This document shows, in pieces, positions 53,631 through 55,556 of a DNA stretch of 55,556 nt; the stretch's first letter is position 1; each line of letters begins with the position of its first letter. The position numbers were made by a program, and so were the translations under genes. A model generated the notes under the pieces. The model had not been told where the DNA came from and did no database searches. It saw nothing but the letters and a program-made list of their open reading frames with translations. Source of the DNA: Mogibacterium sp. (GTDB taxonomy: Bacteria; Bacillota; Clostridia; Peptostreptococcales; Anaerovoracaceae); contig JAFRJV010000023.1 in the NCBI GenBank assembly GCA_017432075.1, positions 1-55,556 of the forward strand, written 5' to 3'.

Positions 53631-53930
53631 ATGAACGACAATATGGACGAAATCAGAAACGGACTTGCACAGATACTCACAGTACAATACGATTATCCGC
53701 CAAACGGAGAAGGTTCCGTTGGCTATAAGGGAAACAATCTGTACAGATTCAAAGTTGATGACGCGGAACGTATATACGAGGCTGTTCAGAAAAGAGCGGA
53801 ATCCTACAAGCACTCTTACAATTATCAGGTGCTGGCTCAGGAAATAATTACTGACCTTCTGGATGACGGACTGATCACCTACGGAGGCTATAGTTACAAA
53901 AAGCAGCAAAAGGAAAACCACAGTATCTGA
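53631..53930 (+). CDS. Hypothetical protein, 99 residues
   Basis: Small soluble alpha/beta protein starting MNDNMDEIRNGLAQIL with a tyrosine-rich composition (YDYPPNG, SYKHSYNYQ, GGYSYKK). Not recognised. It follows the amidohydrolase by 18 bases with a strong AGGAGG site and precedes a terminator, so it is the second gene of that transcript. Confidence 0.65.
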   Translation: MNDNMDEIRNGLAQILTVQYDYPPNGEGSVGYKGNNLYRFKVDDAERIYEAVQKRAESYKHSYNYQVLAQEIITDLLDDGLITYGGYSYKKQQKENHSI

Positions 53931-53940
53931 TCAAACAAAA

Positions 53941-53972
53941 AATCAAGGCAGCCGTACAGGCTGCCTTTTTGT
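53941..53972. terminator. Bidirectional terminator between convergent genes
   Basis: Nine-pair stem AAGGCAGCC/GGCTGCCTT (53945-53967) with a five-base loop; TTT follows on plus and TTGATTTTTT on minus. Confidence 0.85.
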
Positions 53973-53995
53973 TGCTTAATAATGTATGATGCTGT

Positions 53996-54889
53996 TTATT
54001 CCCGCTGTCCGAGTATCGTGGCTCCGAATATGATCGCGGCTCCTGCAATCTCTCTTGCGCTCATAAGCTCATGAAGAAAGATCGCTCCGAATATCATTGC
54101 AAAAACTGCCTCCAGACTCATTATCAGCGCAGCTGTTGAAGAGTCCGTATATTTCTGGCCGATTATCTGAAGTGTATATCCTCCCGCAGTCGGAACGAAG
54201 GTCTGGTAAAGCAGCACCGGAACTCCGGCAAATACAGCTGCAAGGGTCGGTCCCTCTGCGATAAGGGCGATCACAAGACCTGCAGCACCGCAGAAGAAGA
54301 ACTGCGCCTGGGATATGAGTATCGCATTGTCCTTGTCAACGAAGCAATTCACCGCAACTATCTGCGCGGCGAATCCTGCTGCACTCACAAGAGTAAGCCA
54401 GTCGCCTTGCGTTGCTCCCCCGAGACCGCCTTTAAGACTCATCACCGCAAAGCCGATCATCGCGAGCGCAATACAAAGCACTGTGCGTCTGCTTACCTTG
54501 CTGCCCACAATAACGCTGAATAAAGGTGTGAACACGATATATATCGAAGAGATGAACCCTGACTTGCCTGCACTTACGGTCAGCAGCCCAATCTGCTGAG
54601 TGGCCGTTCCGATCAGCATGAAAAGTCCGCACAGGACACCCGCCTTCAGCAGCCTCTTTTTTCTGAAACCGATCTGGCTCTGAGTGCTGCTTTTTGGCGA
54701 AAGGTATCCGCTGATCCGCAGGCCGCGTATCGCGACCGGGGTAAGCACAAGTGCAGCCATAAGCTGTCTTACTGCGTTGAATGTCATAGGCGGCATGACC
54801 TCGTTTCCGAGCTTCTGGGATATGAAGCCCGTTCCCCAGAGGACAGCCGTCAGTAATAGTATCAGATTCCCTTTATTTTTCTCGCTCAT
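53996..54889 (-). CDS. EamA/DMT-family transporter
   Basis: A 297-residue membrane protein with ten helices in two EamA repeats (AVLWGTGFISQKLG, ALIMSLEAVFAMIFGAIFL-like). Drug/metabolite transporters of this type export amino acids or related metabolites. Substrate unknown. Transcribed away from rplM. Confidence 0.9.
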   Translation of the reverse strand: MSEKNKGNLILLLTAVLWGTGFISQKLGNEVMPPMTFNAVRQLMAALVLTPVAIRGLRISGYLSPKSSTQSQIGFRKKRLLKAGVLCGLFMLIGTATQQIGLLTVSAGKSGFISSIYIVFTPLFSVIVGSKVSRRTVLCIALAMIGFAVMSLKGGLGGATQGDWLTLVSAAGFAAQIVAVNCFVDKDNAILISQAQFFFCGAAGLVIALIAEGPTLAAVFAGVPVLLYQTFVPTAGGYTLQIIGQKYTDSSTAALIMSLEAVFAMIFGAIFLHELMSAREIAGAAIIFGATILGQRE

Positions 54890-54914
54890 GCGACGATTTT
54901 ACACAGAAAAACGC

Positions 54915-54943
54915 TTGACTTCAAGGCTTTGAAACCTTATACT
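54915..54943 (+). promoter_or_regulatory. Promoter of the rplM operon
   Basis: TTGACT (54915-54920), 17-base spacer, TATACT (54938-54943). The start would be near 54950, leaving a leader of about 260 bases. Confidence 0.75.
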
Positions 54944-54949
54944 AATCGA

Positions 54950-55208
54950 GCGTGTGCGCAGACTATGCTGCACCGTGAGCTGAGGCAGGCCAGAAGGCCG
55001 GCAGCCGAAGCACTAATAATTCATTACTAGTTATGCCGAACCAGAATGGCGACCGCAAAAGCGGGCAGGCCTCTCCCAGTAGGCGAACCGAAAAAGCTCT
55101 GCAATAAAGTAGTCGTACCGTGATTCAGACGCAAAGCGTAGCAGCAGTCGTACTGCAAACCGGACGCAAAACACATAGGCAGATCCAAGTAGGTAGAAAG
55201 GAATCAAA
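54950..55208 (+). promoter_or_regulatory. Long structured leader of rplM
   Basis: No ORF with a ribosome site is seen. Several local hairpins are possible: GGCC-AGAA-GGCC near 54986, an A/T-rich ACTA/TAGT stem near 55013-55033, ACGC-AAA-GCGT near 55130-55140, and GCAGT-CGT-ACTGC near 55146-55158. Long leaders before ribosomal protein genes often bind the protein product. I recognise no named Rfam class. The ribosome site GAAAGGA lies just before ATG 55209. Confidence 0.5.
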
Positions 55209-55556
55209 ATGAAGTCTTACATCGCTAAGCCATCCGATATCGACCGCAAGTGGTACGTTATCGATGCAGAAGGTCAGACTCTCGGTAAGCTCGCTGTAGA
55301 AGCAGCAATGCTACTGAGAGGAAAGAAAAAGCCGACTTACACACCGCACATCGACACAGGCGACTACGTCATCGTGATCAATGCTGAGAAGGTTGCAGTC
55401 AGCGGCAAGAAGGAATCCGACAAGATCTACAAGAGACACACCGGTTATCAGGGCGGTATCAGAGAGACAACTCTCGGTGAAATGAGAGCGACAAAGCCTG
55501 AGGAGATCATCCTCACGCTGTTCGCGGAATGATGCCGAAGGGAAAACTCGGACGCC
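55209..55556 (+). CDS. rplM: 50S ribosomal protein L13, apparent frameshift, cut by window edge
   Basis: L13 binds 23S rRNA early in large-subunit assembly. The first 107 codons match L13 closely ([37 protein letters not shown]), then end at TGA 55530-55532 about 35 residues early. Shifting by one base near 55512-55516 restores the expected [13 protein letters not shown] up to the window edge. The gene is essential, so a missing base in the assembly is the simplest explanation. rpsI would be expected next. Confidence 0.85.

Overview
The window looks like a chromosomal segment of a low-to-mid GC anaerobic Clostridia-type Firmicute, possibly the Anaerovoracaceae / Family XIII neighbourhood. That is inferred from gene content: a V-type ATPase, a CD1871A/TlpA redox cluster, DUF975, Mbeg1-like and SEC-C proteins, strong AGGAGG ribosome binding sites and near-consensus sigma-A promoters. 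No taxonomic marker was searched. Most genes lie on the minus strand.

Region 1 (1-23.3 kb, all minus) starts at the left edge with the first two genes of a V-type ATPase operon. Reading upstream come a 51-residue membrane peptide, rlmH, walJ/yycJ, addB and prfB (with its classical programmed frameshift), a three-part sensor-like/symporter fusion, a HAD phosphatase, a DUF2207 membrane protein, a mini-LemA protein, secA, a CNNM/CorC-type protein, and a 2128-residue protein made of 23 tandem repeats. Spacing is tight throughout and I see no convincing intrinsic terminator between 1.4 and 23.2 kb, so long co-transcription is possible.

Region 2 (23.3-28.8 kb) holds metNIQ plus an Asp/Glu-racemase-like gene behind one promoter. 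Its leader encodes a 21-residue peptide with nine methionines, followed by a strong terminator and a competing pairing. This looks like ribosome-mediated attenuation of methionine uptake and is the most striking finding. A YcxB-like gene, gpsA and tRNA-Arg(CCG) follow.

Region 3 (28.8-34.2 kb) is a likely genomic islet at the 3' end of tRNA-Arg. The tRNA end and its terminator are duplicated at the far side. Cargo is a regulator facing an M20 amidohydrolase and two tandem crotonases of the 6-oxocamphor-hydrolase type, with a promoter flanked by two copies of a candidate operator. A small NrdD-tail-like ORF and one copy of a 112-bp repeat sit near the right end.

Region 4 (34.2-55.5 kb) is mostly minus-strand housekeeping and membrane genes: a YdcF-like protein, a CACHE-HAMP-PP2C phosphatase, an NCS2-like permease, a ferredoxin/CXXC/TlpA redox cluster, DUF975, a D-2-hydroxyacid dehydrogenase, DUF4230, an Mbeg1-like hydrolase, a Nudix enzyme, an ABM monooxygenase, a macro-domain/VWA pair, a SEC-C protein and an AIM24-like protein. 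Then come a plus-strand amidohydrolase, a DMT transporter, and rplM with its own promoter and a 260-nt leader. rplM carries an apparent one-base frameshift close to the right edge. No CRISPR array, intact IS element or rRNA gene was seen.
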